64,000 nt of DNA, taken from positions 90,523 to 154,522 of the forward strand of contig BQMO01000013.1 of the NCBI GenBank assembly GCA_022180725.1. The letters are read 5' to 3'. Positions within the stretch are counted from its first letter, which is position 1. Every line of letters starts with the position of its first letter. The translations under genes were made by a program, and so were the position numbers. This stretch comes from Phycisphaerae bacterium. Its GTDB lineage: Bacteria > Planctomycetota > Phycisphaerae > Phycisphaerales > UBA1924. The notes below the pieces were generated by a model. That model did not search any database. It saw only the letters and a list, made by a program, of their open reading frames with translations, and was not told where the DNA came from. Below, piece by piece: positions 33,503 to 43,800 of the stretch.

Positions 33503-33811
33503 ATGCGCACGCTCCGCCCCGCCATGCTCCCGCTGCTCGCCGGCTGTCTGCTCGTCGGCCTGGTCGCCTGCGACGACAAACTCTCGCAGGAGAACTTCGA
33601 CAAGATCACCATCGGGATGACCGAGGGGCAGGTGCAGGGCATCCTCGGCAAGGGCGAACGCCTCGACGTGGGCGGGATGAGCATCTCGGGCGCGGGCGTG
33701 GCCAGCGGCGCGGCCCGCAACAGCCAGGTCACCTACGAGTGGAAGAAGAAGAACACCATGATCTCCATCACCTTCGCCGACGGCAAGGTGGTGCAGAAGG
33801 TCATGCGTTGA
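33503..33811 (+). CDS. Small BamE/SmpA-like lipoprotein
   Basis: 102 residues. Lipobox LVAC with lipidated C23. The mature part carries the helix-helix-strand pattern NFDKITIGMTEGQVQGILGKGE and ends with strands YEWKKKNTMISITFADGKVVQKV, as in BamE/SmpA and DUF3862 lipoproteins, which are about 80-110 residues. Expected at the outer or inner membrane facing the periplasm. Ribosome site AAGGAG seven bases before ATG. Whether it takes part in outer membrane protein assembly is unknown. Confidence 0.8.
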   Translation: MRTLRPAMLPLLAGCLLVGLVACDDKLSQENFDKITIGMTEGQVQGILGKGERLDVGGMSISGAGVASGAARNSQVTYEWKKKNTMISITFADGKVVQKVMR

Positions 33812-33970
33812 ATCGCTCGCCGCCTTGCATGATGCCCGACCTCGCCGCGGCGTGTTGACCGAACGCCACGCGCCGCACATTCGCCTCGCCATGGACGGAC
33901 CACGGATGCTGCGCGGCGGTTCTTATCGGAACGCCCGCCACGGCACGCGCGTTGACGCACTTCCGGGCGA

Positions 33971-34363
33971 GTGCTCGACGCCATCGCCCAGACCCCGACG
34001 ACCTGGACCCCCGCGCGACTCCCGCGGCACGCGGAGGCCGCCTGCCCCGAGCGTGACGACACGCACGGCGAGCATCGGGCGCCGTGGGCGGCGAGCGGGC
34101 ACGACGCTGTCGAGCCGAGGCCGTACTGGGAGTACCTCGAAGGGCAGAATGCGCGTCTGCGGAACGCCGACCGCGTGGAGTGGGCCGCGCGAACGCACGC
34201 GACGCCGATCGTGCCCGAGCGCCCGCCCGCACCCGCCGACCTGCGGAGCGCGAAGATCGGGGACGTCTCGCCCGTGCGGATCGCGACCCATGCGCGGGCC
34301 GTGGAGCAGTATGTCATGGCACGACGCCTCGGCTCGGGGCGGCTGGTTGACGTCATCGCGTAA
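33971..34363 (+). CDS. Hypothetical protein
   Basis: 130 residues from a GTG at 33971; no ATG in frame upstream and no clear ribosome site. The best-ordered part is the end (LRSAKIGDVSPVRIATHARAVEQYVMARRLGSGRL), a strand followed by a helix; the rest is Arg/Pro-rich with an HGEHRAPW stretch. Codons favour G and C in the third position as in neighbouring real genes. No family recognised. Support is moderate because the same stretch also reads open, with poor composition, on the other strand. Confidence 0.4.
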   Translation: MLDAIAQTPTTWTPARLPRHAEAACPERDDTHGEHRAPWAASGHDAVEPRPYWEYLEGQNARLRNADRVEWAARTHATPIVPERPPAPADLRSAKIGDVSPVRIATHARAVEQYVMARRLGSGRLVDVIA

Positions 34364-34402
34364 CCGTCAACGCCCCCCAATCACGCCGCCTGTCTGTCCT
34401 GC

Positions 34403-35743
34403 TCAATATGCCTTCACGACTTCCGCCCCGGGGTAGAAGGCCCTGAGCATGGTCGCCCAGTCCAGCCCGGCGTCGGCCATGCCCTTGGCGCACCACTGGC
34501 ACATGCCCACGCCGTGCCCCCACCCGCGCCCGCGCACCTTCACCTGGTTCGCCCACACTTCCACTTCCAGGTCGCCGCTCTTGACGGTGTTCTCCATCGT
34601 GAGCGGGCCGACGCCGTTCGCCGACGCGTTGAAGGCGTTGCGCAGTTCCTCCGCCGAGAGCGAGTACGTCCGCCCGCCCTCGTCGATGAGCGCGTAGCGA
34701 TCGGGCCTGCCCGCGGCGTTGGTCTTCTCCACCTCGACGCGGCGCAGGCGCGTCAGGTCGCGCACGACGTGGCTGTTCGCCTTGCCCCACGAACGCAGTC
34801 GCCGGTTCACGTCGTCGTCCGTCCGCGTTACCTCCCACCGGTAGTGCTTGCTCGCCTGGCAATAGGCCTGCCGTGATTGGCCTTGCAGCGGCTCGGCGAG
34901 GTTGAACTCGTACCCCGCGTCCGTCCGCCACACCGCCCCCGCCGAGGAGGGCCGCCCCCCGCACGTGCTCGAGTAGTACGCCCGCAGCAAGCGCCCCTTG
35001 TTGGTGATGACCAGCCCGCGCGTGGCCCGCGTGGCCTCCAGCGGCACGATCGCCGTCGTGCTCCCGCCGTACACCTGGTCGTTCGTCGAATCCTCCACGT
35101 CGTAGGCCCGCCCCTCGGTCCGCGAGCGTCCCCGCTCGTGCAGGGCGTAGGTTCGCGCCGCGATGGCCTGGGCCTCGAACGTCTGCCGGGGCCACGTGCT
35201 CCACAGTTCGTGCGTGAGCACCCCAGGCAGGTACGTCTCCACCGGCATCGACACGACCACATCGAACGACACCGGGTTCACGCTCCACCGCGGCCGGATC
35301 GTCACGAACCCCGGGTAACGTGTCGATTCGACCTGGAGCGACACCGCCGAGGCTTGTCCGTCCGTCGTCGCGGGCGCGATCTCGACGTCCTCGCCGAAGG
35401 GGAATACTGCCCGCCCCTCGGGGTGCGCCACGGCCACGCCCTTGTCCGAACTGCTCACCGTCACCGGCCCCCGCACCGTCACGGGCGCGGCCTTGCCCCC
35501 CGCCACCGGGCGAACTACCAACCGGTCCGGCCCTGAGATCTTCCGCACATCGACCCCCGCGGCGACGCGCACGCGCATGTCCGGCTCGCCCTTGAAGGCG
35601 ATGACCCCGGCCTGATCGTCGGCCTGACCGCTCGGGCGCTCGCGGACTTCGCGGATGTCCTCGCGCAGGCCGTGCACCGTGTTGCACGCCCCCGTCACAC
35701 ACGCCACCAGCCCCATCATCACGCCGAGCACTGTCCGTGTCAT
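34403..35743 (-). CDS. SpoIID/LytB-domain lipoprotein (lytic-transglycosylase-like)
   Basis: 446 residues. Lipobox LVAC with C15. The SpoIID domain lies at about 160-440: the catalytic Glu in YLPGVLTHELWSTWPRQ, followed by AQAIAARTYALHERG, then DQVYGG, AYYSSTCGG (Cys for wall-turn) and the C-terminal GRGWGHGVGMCQWCAKG. SpoIID cuts peptidoglycan glycan strands; in non-sporulating bacteria the homologues act in wall remodelling. A beta region (about 60-150) precedes it. The WCAKG tail with an extra Cys is unusual. Opposite strand to the lipoprotein and dprA genes that follow. Confidence 0.85.
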   Translation of the reverse strand: MTRTVLGVMMGLVACVTGACNTVHGLREDIREVRERPSGQADDQAGVIAFKGEPDMRVRVAAGVDVRKISGPDRLVVRPVAGGKAAPVTVRGPVTVSSSDKGVAVAHPEGRAVFPFGEDVEIAPATTDGQASAVSLQVESTRYPGFVTIRPRWSVNPVSFDVVVSMPVETYLPGVLTHELWSTWPRQTFEAQAIAARTYALHERGRSRTEGRAYDVEDSTNDQVYGGSTTAIVPLEATRATRGLVITNKGRLLRAYYSSTCGGRPSSAGAVWRTDAGYEFNLAEPLQGQSRQAYCQASKHYRWEVTRTDDDVNRRLRSWGKANSHVVRDLTRLRRVEVEKTNAAGRPDRYALIDEGGRTYSLSAEELRNAFNASANGVGPLTMENTVKSGDLEVEVWANQVKVRGRGWGHGVGMCQWCAKGMADAGLDWATMLRAFYPGAEVVKAY

Positions 35744-35832
35744 CCCCGCCGCCTTTCTCCATTCCTTCCCCCCGGGAGTCTGGTATCCTCCCGCTGGGGA
35801 CGGGCGCTGTTCGGCCCGCCTACGGAGGCTTC

Positions 35833-36273
35833 ATGCCGCACTGCGTCCGCATTCGTCACGTCGTATCCTGGGTCGCGCTGGCGACGTGCATCGCCACGGG
35901 CGCCCTGCCATTGATCGGCTGCCGATCCTTCTCCCCTGTACCGGCCTTCAGCGATCGTGCCTTCGAAGGCCCGCCCATTTCCATCGCCCCGGGCACGTCG
36001 AATCACACCGTGGTCATCGAGGCCCCGCACGCCGGGTGGAGCGCCACGCTCTCGTGCATCCGCCCCGGCCCCGGACACCAGGCCGCATTCGTCACCATCC
36101 GCAAACCCTTCCCCGGGGTGATCTACGCCCAGGCGGTCGTCACGCTGCGCGTCGGCACGGGCATCCCCAGCACCGAGCCGATCCATGTCTACGCCCGCGT
36201 CGTCGAACATGACGCCCCGAGCGGCGTGGACGACGAATACACCCTGGCCGCCGCCGCGGGTATTGCGAAGTAG
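35833..36273 (+). CDS. Small lipoprotein, unknown
   Basis: 146 residues. Lipobox LIGC (C30) after a hydrophobic leader (WVALATCIATGALPLIG). Body of short strands (TVVIEAPHAGWSATLSC, AFVTIRKPFPGVIYAQAVVTLRV) with a single Cys in the middle. GGAGG six bases before ATG. Ends four bases before dprA, so it is probably co-transcribed with it. No family recognised. Confidence 0.72.
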   Translation: MPHCVRIRHVVSWVALATCIATGALPLIGCRSFSPVPAFSDRAFEGPPISIAPGTSNHTVVIEAPHAGWSATLSCIRPGPGHQAAFVTIRKPFPGVIYAQAVVTLRVGTGIPSTEPIHVYARVVEHDAPSGVDDEYTLAAAAGIAK

Positions 36274-36277
36274 ATTC

Positions 36278-37480
36278 ATGGACGCCCCATCGGTCAGCCC
36301 GATGCCCGACGCCGAGCGCTTCGCGCGGCTGCGGCTCACCCTCACCCCGGGCCTCGGTCCGGTGCTGATCGCCCGGGCGCTGGAATACTTCGGGTCGGCG
36401 TCGGCGGCATGCGGCGCCTCGCCCGCCGAGTTCGAACAGTTGGACCGGGTCGGCCCGGCCAAGGCCGCGATCATCGCCGCGGGGTTGAAGGCTTCCGAAC
36501 AGATCGCGGCGGACGAACTCGCCGCGGTCCGCCGCGCCGGCGTGACGCTGACCTTCAAGGGCGACGCCGACTACCCCCCGCTCCTGTCCGAACTCCCCGA
36601 CGCCCCCCCCATGCTCTACGTGCTCGGCTCGCCCGAGTGGGCCGGGGCCGATCGTTTCCCCGTGGCCATCGTCGGCTCGCGCGACTGCACGCACTATGGA
36701 CAGGAACAGGCGCGGCGGTTCGCCGGCTCGTTCGCGCAGGCCGGGTTGTGTGTGGTCTCCGGCGGCGCGCGCGGGGTCGATTCCGCCGCCCACCATGGGG
36801 CGCTGGTGGGAGGTGGGCGCACCATCGCCGTACTGGGGTGCGGGCTGAATCACCTCTACCCACCCGAGAATAAGGAACTGTTCGGGCGCATCCTCGATCA
36901 CGGGGCCGTGGTCTCGGAACTCCCGATGGCCACGCCGCCAAGTCACGAGAACTTCCCCGCCCGCAATCGCATCATCTCGGGCCTGTCGCTGGGGGTGCTC
37001 GTGGTCGAGGCGGGCGAACGCTCCGGGGCGCTTATCACCGCCAAGGTCGCGGCGGAAGACCACGGACGGGATGTCTTCGCCGTGCCGGGACGGGTCGATT
37101 CCCCCGCCTCGCGCGGCACGCTGAATCTTCTCAAAGTCGGCGGGGCGGCCATCGCGACCGAGCCGGCCGACGTCATCGCCGCCGTTGAGGCCGCGGCGCA
37201 TCACCTGTACCGAGGTACGCACGCGGAACGATTCCCCGCCGTCGAGGCTCGACCCATGCTCTTCGAGCCGCCGCCCTCTCTCCCGAAGGAGCGTTCACCC
37301 GCGCTGAATCCGACCCAGTCAGCCATTCTCGAAACTCTTCATGAGCCTTCGAGCGTGGACGCCGTGTGTGAAACCACAGGTTTGCCCATCGCCCGGGTTC
37401 GGACGGAACTCACCCTGCTCGAAATTCAGGGGAGGGTGCGGCGGCACGGTTCCAAGTTCATTATCAACAGTAAGTTATGA
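36278..37480 (+). CDS. dprA: DNA processing protein DprA
   Basis: 400 residues. Protects incoming single-stranded DNA and loads RecA during natural transformation. N-terminal helix-hairpin-helix region (about 15-90, with LDRVGPAKAAIIAAG), a Rossmann-like core (FPVAIVGSRDCTHYG, CVVSGGARGVDSAAHHG, AVLGCG, ENFPARNRIISGLSLGVLVVEAGERSGALITA) and a C-terminal winged-helix DML1-like domain (ILETLHEPSSVDAVCETTGLP). Start at 36278 is right after a lipoprotein stop. Standard length. Other competence genes are not in the window. The following 600 bases lead into lexA. Confidence 0.93.
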   Translation: MDAPSVSPMPDAERFARLRLTLTPGLGPVLIARALEYFGSASAACGASPAEFEQLDRVGPAKAAIIAAGLKASEQIAADELAAVRRAGVTLTFKGDADYPPLLSELPDAPPMLYVLGSPEWAGADRFPVAIVGSRDCTHYGQEQARRFAGSFAQAGLCVVSGGARGVDSAAHHGALVGGGRTIAVLGCGLNHLYPPENKELFGRILDHGAVVSELPMATPPSHENFPARNRIISGLSLGVLVVEAGERSGALITAKVAAEDHGRDVFAVPGRVDSPASRGTLNLLKVGGAAIATEPADVIAAVEAAAHHLYRGTHAERFPAVEARPMLFEPPPSLPKERSPALNPTQSAILETLHEPSSVDAVCETTGLPIARVRTELTLLEIQGRVRRHGSKFIINSKL

Positions 37481-37735
37481 AAAAGTCCCAGAATAAACCG
37501 CGCCGATTGATCGGAATGCGGCTTGTTCGGGTTTTGGGCACTTTTGCGGAACAATCTCTTGCTGTGCGGCGTATGATATGCTATCGTTGACCGAACAAAG
37601 TTGACGAAAACTGATCGGGTTTCGGTATGAGGCACGATACAAGGAACATCAGTCGGGCGGAGTTTGTGAGGCCCGATCGAGCAGGAACGCGGCGGCCCCG
37701 GGGGACAGGGTGCCGACGCGCGAGCGAGTGTGAAC
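37481..37735. other. dprA-lexA intergenic, with paired inverted octamers
   Basis: TTGTTCGG (37523-37530) and its complement CCGAACAA (37591-37598) lie 60 bases apart in an AT-richer patch. They could be two half-sites of a SOS-type or other operator ahead of lexA; the spacing is too wide for one dyad. No exact LexA box of the CGAAC-N4-GTTCG type is present (CGAAC-N3-GTTGA occurs once at 37592). Confidence 0.3.
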
Positions 37736-38302
37736 ATGTCCACGACGCACACGGCGGTGCTGAGGCTTGGTCCCGGCGGCGATTACGTCAGCGAGTATCA
37801 GGCAAAGCAGGACGATCAGGGACGGGTGACGGGGCAATGGGTTGCGGGCGAATCCATCGGCGAGCGGCATGCGCTGGCCGCGTTCGGGGGTGGGGCGCGG
37901 GCGCTGCTGGCCGGGCTGTTGTCGGCCGCGGACGCGGCGATGGCCGCGCAGCGAACGGCGTTGCGGGCGGTGAAGGACGCCTGGGTTGGCTCGGCCACGG
38001 GCGTGCTGACCGGGCGGGATGGTTGGGCTTTGACAGGGACGGGGCGCCGGCATGTCGGCGCCGCGACGGGTGGGCACAAGTCGGAAAGGAGCGTGTCGGA
38101 TGAACCTGACTCCCAAGCAGTTGAAGATTCTCCAGTTGATCCGGGATTGGCGCGTGCGCCGGGGCTATTCCCCGACGATGCAGGAACTCGCCGACGAGAT
38201 CGGGGTCTCCAAGGTCACGGTGTTCGAGCACGTCGAGGCGCTCATCAAGAAGGGCGCGCTCGTGCGCGAGCCGAACAAGGCACGCTCTTTGTCGATCGCT
38301 GA
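37736..38302 (+). CDS. Possible coding frame overlapping lexA by 203 bases
   Basis: An open frame from ATG 37736 (GTG 37730 also possible) gives about 188 residues. The first 120 have a natural composition (SEYQAKQDDQGRVTGQWVAG, RHALAAFGGGARALLAG, AADAAMAAQRTALRAVKDAW) and a high G+C third position, which supports a real protein; the rest runs through lexA out of frame and becomes low-quality. Either a small real gene that loses its proper end, a frameshifted gene, or chance. No family recognised. Confidence 0.3.
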   Translation: MSTTHTAVLRLGPGGDYVSEYQAKQDDQGRVTGQWVAGESIGERHALAAFGGGARALLAGLLSAADAAMAAQRTALRAVKDAWVGSATGVLTGRDGWALTGTGRRHVGAATGGHKSERSVSDEPDSQAVEDSPVDPGLARAPGLFPDDAGTRRRDRGLQGHGVRARRGAHQEGRARARAEQGTLFVDR

Positions 38303-38717
38303 CGGCATCGCCGTGCCCGACGAGTCGCGCCCCTTGCGCTTCCCGCTGGTGGGGCGCATCGCCGCGGGCAACCCGATCGAGAAGGTGGCCGATTCCGACG
38401 AGATCGACCTGGCCGACGTGCTCTGCGGGACGCGGACGCAGAACTCCACCTTCGCCCTCAAGGTCGAGGGAGACTCGATGCGCGACGAGGGCATTCTCGA
38501 CGGGGACTTCGTGCTCATCGAGCGGACCCAGACGGCCGCCAACGGGGACAAGGTCGTGGCGCTCCTGCCCGACGGCTCGACGACGCTCAAGACCTTCTAC
38601 AAGGAAGACGATCACATCCGCCTGCAGCCGGCCAACCCGCAGTTCGACCCCATCCGCGTGAAGTTCTGCCAGGTGCAGGGGATCGTGAAGGGCGTGGTGC
38701 GAAGGTACGGGCGGTAG
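38100..38717 (+). CDS. lexA: LexA repressor
   Basis: 205 residues. SOS repressor that self-cleaves when RecA is active. N-terminal winged helix (about 1-65: QLIRDWRVRRGYSPTMQELADEIG, VTVFEHVEALIKKG). Cleavage site A89-G90 in RIAAGNPIE, catalytic Ser in EGDSMRD (S126) and Lys in STTLKTF (K164). Ribosome site GGAAAGGAG nine bases before ATG. Neighbour of dprA, which is often damage- or competence-related. Target sites of LexA in this organism cannot be fixed from this window. Confidence 0.93.
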   Translation: MNLTPKQLKILQLIRDWRVRRGYSPTMQELADEIGVSKVTVFEHVEALIKKGALVREPNKARSLSIADGIAVPDESRPLRFPLVGRIAAGNPIEKVADSDEIDLADVLCGTRTQNSTFALKVEGDSMRDEGILDGDFVLIERTQTAANGDKVVALLPDGSTTLKTFYKEDDHIRLQPANPQFDPIRVKFCQVQGIVKGVVRRYGR

Positions 38718-38868
38718 CGACGCCGTCGCGCGAAATCACGACGCGTCTCGACGTCATCACGATGGCGTCGGCTAAAAAAAGGCCGATGTCATACGCGATG
38801 CAGAAGGATGCGGCGGCCTGCTCGCGCACGGCGCAGGTCGAACGCCGTTTCACTGCTGTATCGTTGCG

Positions 38869-40599
38869 TTACAGTCCGCCCGGAATAAAGACCGCGGTGA
38901 GCGAGGTCGAGTAGTAAAGGATCGACTGTGTTGAATCGTTGTACAGCGACGTCTTAAATGATCTGGTGCCCACGGTAACCGGGATCGTCCACTCTACGGA
39001 TAGTTCTTCCCTCACGTTCGAGAGTGCCGTTGTCGCGCCGGCGAAGGCACCGAACCCCGTTTCATTCAGCACGACAGAAGGTCCGCCGGTCGTCTCTTCA
39101 AGTTTGAAGTAGGCCACCGACGTCTGGTTGCTCGTCCACCATGTTCGCAGTTGGATCGTGCCGCGCAGGATCAGAACACCAGTGCCAGGAATGCTCACGC
39201 TGATCGTGTCGATGTCAGGCGATTGATTGGCGCCGATCGTCACCCCGGCTGCTAAATCTCTTACGTTCCGATACGTCTGGACCGTCTTCGTTCTGGGCAT
39301 GTTCGCCGCGGTGATTGTGCCCTGGAAAGTTGCGTTTCCACTCCCGTCGTCAAGAGTGTTGCGCCAGGTGGGCGAGAGGCCAGTATTTGTCAGCGTACCG
39401 ACGCGGCCTGTGTTCTCGATGCCGAACATCGAGCGTTGTCCACCAATGGGCACGGCGCCCCATGCCTCGCCCGAGGGGTTGAACATGCCGAACTGAAGCG
39501 TGACGTAGGTGTTCTGCACAAACCCGCCGCCGATATCGTTGGTATTCCGCACGCGGAGCATCGCATCGGCCTGCGAGAGTTCCAGGAGCGACGAGGGCGA
39601 CGTGGTACCCAGGCCCAGGCGTCCCGCGGTATCGAGCGTGAATCGCACGGCTCCGGCGGTCTGGTCGCGGAGGAGGAGTTTGCCGGCGCCTTCGCCGTTG
39701 GCGCTGCCCGTGGCGATCAGGTTCCACGTGCGTCCGCCGCCGGTGTTCTGGAGGTTGACCCACGTGCCGCCGGTGTTCGAGCCGATGAGCGTGAGCGGGG
39801 TCTGCGATGAGACGTTGATGGCTTGCGTATCGGTGAATATGTTCGACTGGGCCAGCCGCGGGATGTTCGACGCGATACGCGCATCGGCGATCGTGCCGCT
39901 GGTGATCGCGGCGGCGTCGTGCGTGTGCGCCGCGAGCGCAAAGGCCGTGCTGTTCAACCCGTCGAGCAGGTCGGCGTTGAGGTTGGTCACGACGGTGGAG
40001 CTGGCGACGCTAAAGGGCGCGCCCGCCGCGATGAAGGCGGGGGCGGCGTTGAAGGTCTTGACGCCGGTGAAAGTCTGCGACCCGGCCAGCGTGGTGACGT
40101 TCGTGCTCAGGCGGGCATCGGGCAGGGTGCCGCTCGAAAGGTTCGCGGCGTTCTGGTAGAACGACGCGGGCTGGCTGTTGAGTTGCGACGCATTGCTCGC
40201 GGCATTGGCGAGCAACGCGTACGCGGCGTGGGGCGTAGCGCTGAGCCGTTGACGCGGCCCGAGCACGATGAACCCAGCGGTCAGGGCGCATGAAAGTCCG
40301 GTGTCCTGACGCACATCGATTTCCAGGAACCGCGAGGCGCCGGTGAAGACGTCGCCGAAGGCCAGTTCGACGGTGAACCGGCCGTTCACGACCTGGACAT
40401 TGTCCGCGCAGAGCGTCGGTCCGGTCTGCACCCCGCCGGCGAGGGCGTCGTAGAGGCGAAAGCGAAGGTCGTACGTGCCCGAGGCGGGCTGCCCGCCCTG
40501 CGCAAGTTCACCTTGATACGTGAATGCCGAGTTTACCTGGGCAACGGCCACGGACGAACCCATCAACGCACACACCGCGGTCAACGGAAGCCATCGCAT
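38869..40599 (-). CDS. Secreted tail-fibre-like / adhesin-like protein without dockerin tail
   Basis: 576 residues from ATG 40599, with GAGGAGG nine bases upstream. Signal peptide to about 21 (SSVAVAQ). The body runs from a beta domain (NSAFTYQGELAQGGQP) through small repeats with SATPHAAYALLANAA and HTHDAAAITSGTIADARI, ending with a jelly-roll-like region. The segment LGLGTTSPSSLLELS is typical of tail fibres and phage adhesins, where a chaperone domain would follow; no endosialidase chaperone is seen. Probably a surface adhesin. Its neighbours downstream are all dockerin proteins on the same strand, but this one has no such tail. Confidence 0.75.
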   Translation of the reverse strand: MRWLPLTAVCALMGSSVAVAQVNSAFTYQGELAQGGQPASGTYDLRFRLYDALAGGVQTGPTLCADNVQVVNGRFTVELAFGDVFTGASRFLEIDVRQDTGLSCALTAGFIVLGPRQRLSATPHAAYALLANAASNASQLNSQPASFYQNAANLSSGTLPDARLSTNVTTLAGSQTFTGVKTFNAAPAFIAAGAPFSVASSTVVTNLNADLLDGLNSTAFALAAHTHDAAAITSGTIADARIASNIPRLAQSNIFTDTQAINVSSQTPLTLIGSNTGGTWVNLQNTGGGRTWNLIATGSANGEGAGKLLLRDQTAGAVRFTLDTAGRLGLGTTSPSSLLELSQADAMLRVRNTNDIGGGFVQNTYVTLQFGMFNPSGEAWGAVPIGGQRSMFGIENTGRVGTLTNTGLSPTWRNTLDDGSGNATFQGTITAANMPRTKTVQTYRNVRDLAAGVTIGANQSPDIDTISVSIPGTGVLILRGTIQLRTWWTSNQTSVAYFKLEETTGGPSVVLNETGFGAFAGATTALSNVREELSVEWTIPVTVGTRSFKTSLYNDSTQSILYYSTSLTAVFIPGGL

Positions 40600-40819
40600 G
40601 TCAAACCTCCTCGTGGGCATGATACCGATGAGCACGTATTGTGTGAAGATGCAGTCGATGAACACACCGCGAGGTGAAGGCGTTTCCGTGGAGGGTTGAA
40701 GGATCGCGTGGGTGTTACAGGACGTGCGCGGGCAGGGGAGACGCAGGCCTGCGGCATGAAGAGCGCGGCGGCCCGTGTGGGTACCGCCGCGGATAGTGTC
40801 GTGGACTCGGGCCAATCAA

Positions 40820-43800
40820 CTACGGGCAGATGCCGCCGACGGCATTCTCGACGGCCTCGACGTCGGTGCCGTTGACCGCGCCGTCGCGGTTGAAGTCGCC
40901 GTCGTCGACGCCGGGGATGCCGACCTGGCAGAAGTCGGTGAAGTCGCCGCCGACCGCCAGCTCCATGATCTCCACATCGATGCCATTGGCGGACCCGTCG
41001 CAGTTCACGTCGGGATCGCAGGGCGGGGCGAGGTTGGGGAAGCAGGCGCCGGTGAGGTTGATGCGGTAGGCGCCGGCGGCGGTGGTAACGCCGGTCCACG
41101 AGGCCACGGGGTTGAACATGCCCGGGCCGTCGGGGGCTCGCTCGACGTTGAAGGGCGTGTTGTTCCACAGGAGTTGCCCGGCTTCGTCGACAGGGTCGCG
41201 GTTGTAGCGGGTGATGGCCAGGAGGTAGCGTCCCGGCCCGGGGACGAATCCGAACGTGATGATGGAAGCGGTGCCCGAGGCGTCGTCGTTGAAGGAGACG
41301 CCCGTGCCGTCGAGGTTGAAGAGGAAGAGTTGCGTATCGAAGGAAGCGCCGACGGTGCTGGCCGAGAAGTTGAAGAGGTCGCAGATTTCGATCTCGAACA
41401 TGTCGGTGTCGTTGGCGGCGTTGTTGCCGACGATGGCCCCGACCGGCCCGGTGCCGATGAGCACCTGATGGAAGTTGGGCAGTTCGCCCGCGTCCGAGCC
41501 GCCATCGACGAGTTCGTTCCAGGCGTACGCGTTGACGGTAAGGGCGATGTTCCCATTGCTGGAACGGGACTGGTTGTCGGCCACGCTGAAGGGAAGGGCG
41601 TAGTTGCCCAGGCCCTGAGACTGGGCGATGGTCATCTGGAAGCCGAAGACCCCGTCGCCGGCGTTCCCGTCGCCGTGGAACCCGTCGTCGAAGAACGGCT
41701 GGTTGGACGAGCCGCCGAGTTGGGAGAGGTCGGCCTGAACTTGGATGCCCGTGCTGGGCGGGTTCGTGCCGGGGAAGGTGGTGACGGTAAAGGTCTGGAA
41801 GCGGCCGATTTCCCCCGGGTTGGGGATGGCCGCTCCGACGCCCGTGGGAGGCGTGGGGCTGGAGTCGGGAACGGTGTCGCGGAAGGTGGCGGCGTAGACG
41901 GCGTACCCGCGGGCGTCGCCGGGGCTGGCGTTCTGGAAAGTCAACCCGATGAGTCGTTTGCCGGTGTGGTCGCCCAGGCCGGCGTTGAGAAGGGACGTGG
42001 TCGAGAAGACGGCTTCAACCACGTTGAGGAGCGGCGCGCCGGTGGTCGCCATGTCCTGGTTGGACGTGGCGGAATACTGCCCGAGTTGGCGCTGGACCTC
42101 GACGCCCGGGAGCGGCCCGGTGGGGTGCTGGTCCTGATACCAGTCGGGCGCGTGGACGGTCACGGACACCGAGGATGCGTCGGCGAACTCGAGGGTGACG
42201 TCGAACACGCCCCCGTTGTTCGAGACGTTGTAGAGCACGCCCACGCGCGTGCTGGGGCCCATGGCGATGGCGAGCGGGGTGAGGTCGGTGCGTTGCGGCG
42301 GGCGGTGATCAAGGTTGGTGAGCCAGTCGGGACGGATGCCCATGTTGTCGCCGTCCGGCGCGGCATCCCAGAAGCGCGGGCTGGCGCCCGAGCCGGTCAG
42401 GCCCAGGTGCACGATGTCGAGCGTGCCGGCGTTGGGCGCGGTGACGTAGGGGATGAAGTCGGTGCCGACGAGCACGCCGCCGTTGATGGCGCCCGGCCCG
42501 CCGTGCACGTGAAGGGCACGGTCGGAGATGGAACGGAACCCGTCGGGGTTGTCGGGCTGGCCCTCTTCGCCGGGGTGGACCATGCCGTTCCAGTTGTACG
42601 CGAGGGGGATCGGGAGGTCGCTGTGCGATTGGGGCGCGTCGTCGATGTCAATCGTGAACTGCCCCTCGCCCCCGCCATTGACGGCGACGCGGAAGGTGTA
42701 CGTGGTGTTGGCCACCGCGGTCCATTGCAGGCGTGAGGCCAGCCCGCACCCATGATCGTTGCACGAGATGGCCGATCCGCCGCAGGTGGCGTAGCGGGTG
42801 ATGGTGGTGTCGAGGGCCGAGCCGCAGGTGCGGATCTCGTGGAGGCCCGAGGAGGCGGCGGTGTAGGTGTACCAGACGTCCTTGGTGTCGCCGTTGCCGC
42901 AGGTGGAGGGGACGGATTCGGTGGCACGGATGTTCTCACCCGCATTGGAGCCCAGCGCGAGAGCGAAGGCGCCAGCGCAGGAGTCATTGGCGGGCGGCCC
43001 CAGGCCGTTGACCACGGTGCAGGAGAAGATGGCGTACCCGCGGTTGGGCTGGTTGGGCGCCTGGAAGGTGATGGACTGGAGGGTCTTGCCGGCGTGGTTG
43101 CCCAGGCCGTCGTTGAGCATCTCGGCGACGGAGACGACGGCCTCGACGATGCCGAGGTCCTGCGTGGGGTAGGGCTGGACAATGGGCGAATCGGTATTGC
43201 TGGCGCCGGTGAAGGTTCGCCGCGTGCCGGAGTTGGGGGGCATGAGGGCCTGCGAGGCCACCCCCAGCCCGGCGACGGGTGGGTTGACCGGCCCGAACCA
43301 GTCGTTGCCGGCGAGGGTCACCGTGACGCTGGAAGCGTCAGTGAACATGAGGACCATCTGGAAGTTGCCCCCGCCGTTGGTGATGTGATAGAGCACGCCG
43401 ATGGACGAGAGGGAATCCAGCGTGAGGTTGAGGGCGGAGACATCGGTGGTCTGTGGCATCAGGTGATCGGAAAGTCCGGCGAGCCACGCCGGCTGAATGC
43501 CGCGGTTGGCGTTGAGGCCCGTGGTAAGGTCGAACCAGCGCGTGGGGCAGCCGGGGCACGTGCCCGTCGCGGTCGAGAGCGCGGTGTTGCCCAGGTGCAC
43601 GCAGTCGAGCACGCCGCCGCCGGCCTGGAAGGTGTACGAGATGCCGGTATTGCCGGCGAGCGGAACGGTCCCGAAGGAAAAGGCCCCGCCGTCAACAACG
43701 ATGGAACGGTCGGCGATTGACCGAAACCCGTTAGGATCATCGACGCTGAACACTTCCCCGACGTGATAGATCCCGTTCCAGTTGTAGTTGAGGGGGATGT

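Noticed and set aside
31318..33732. Long minus-strand open frame antisense to the ABC exporter
   Set aside because: Antisense shadow; Arg/His/Gln-rich with no start site or family pattern, while the plus strand has full ABC motifs.
38774..38780. Run of seven As on the plus strand as a terminator of the minus-strand adhesin-like gene
   Set aside because: Only a 5-bp stem with a 25-base loop can be drawn before the T run; too weak to list.
40775..42736. Plus-strand open frame antisense to the twin-module dockerin gene
   Set aside because: Val/Gly/Asp-rich mirror of the minus-strand gene, no ribosome site.
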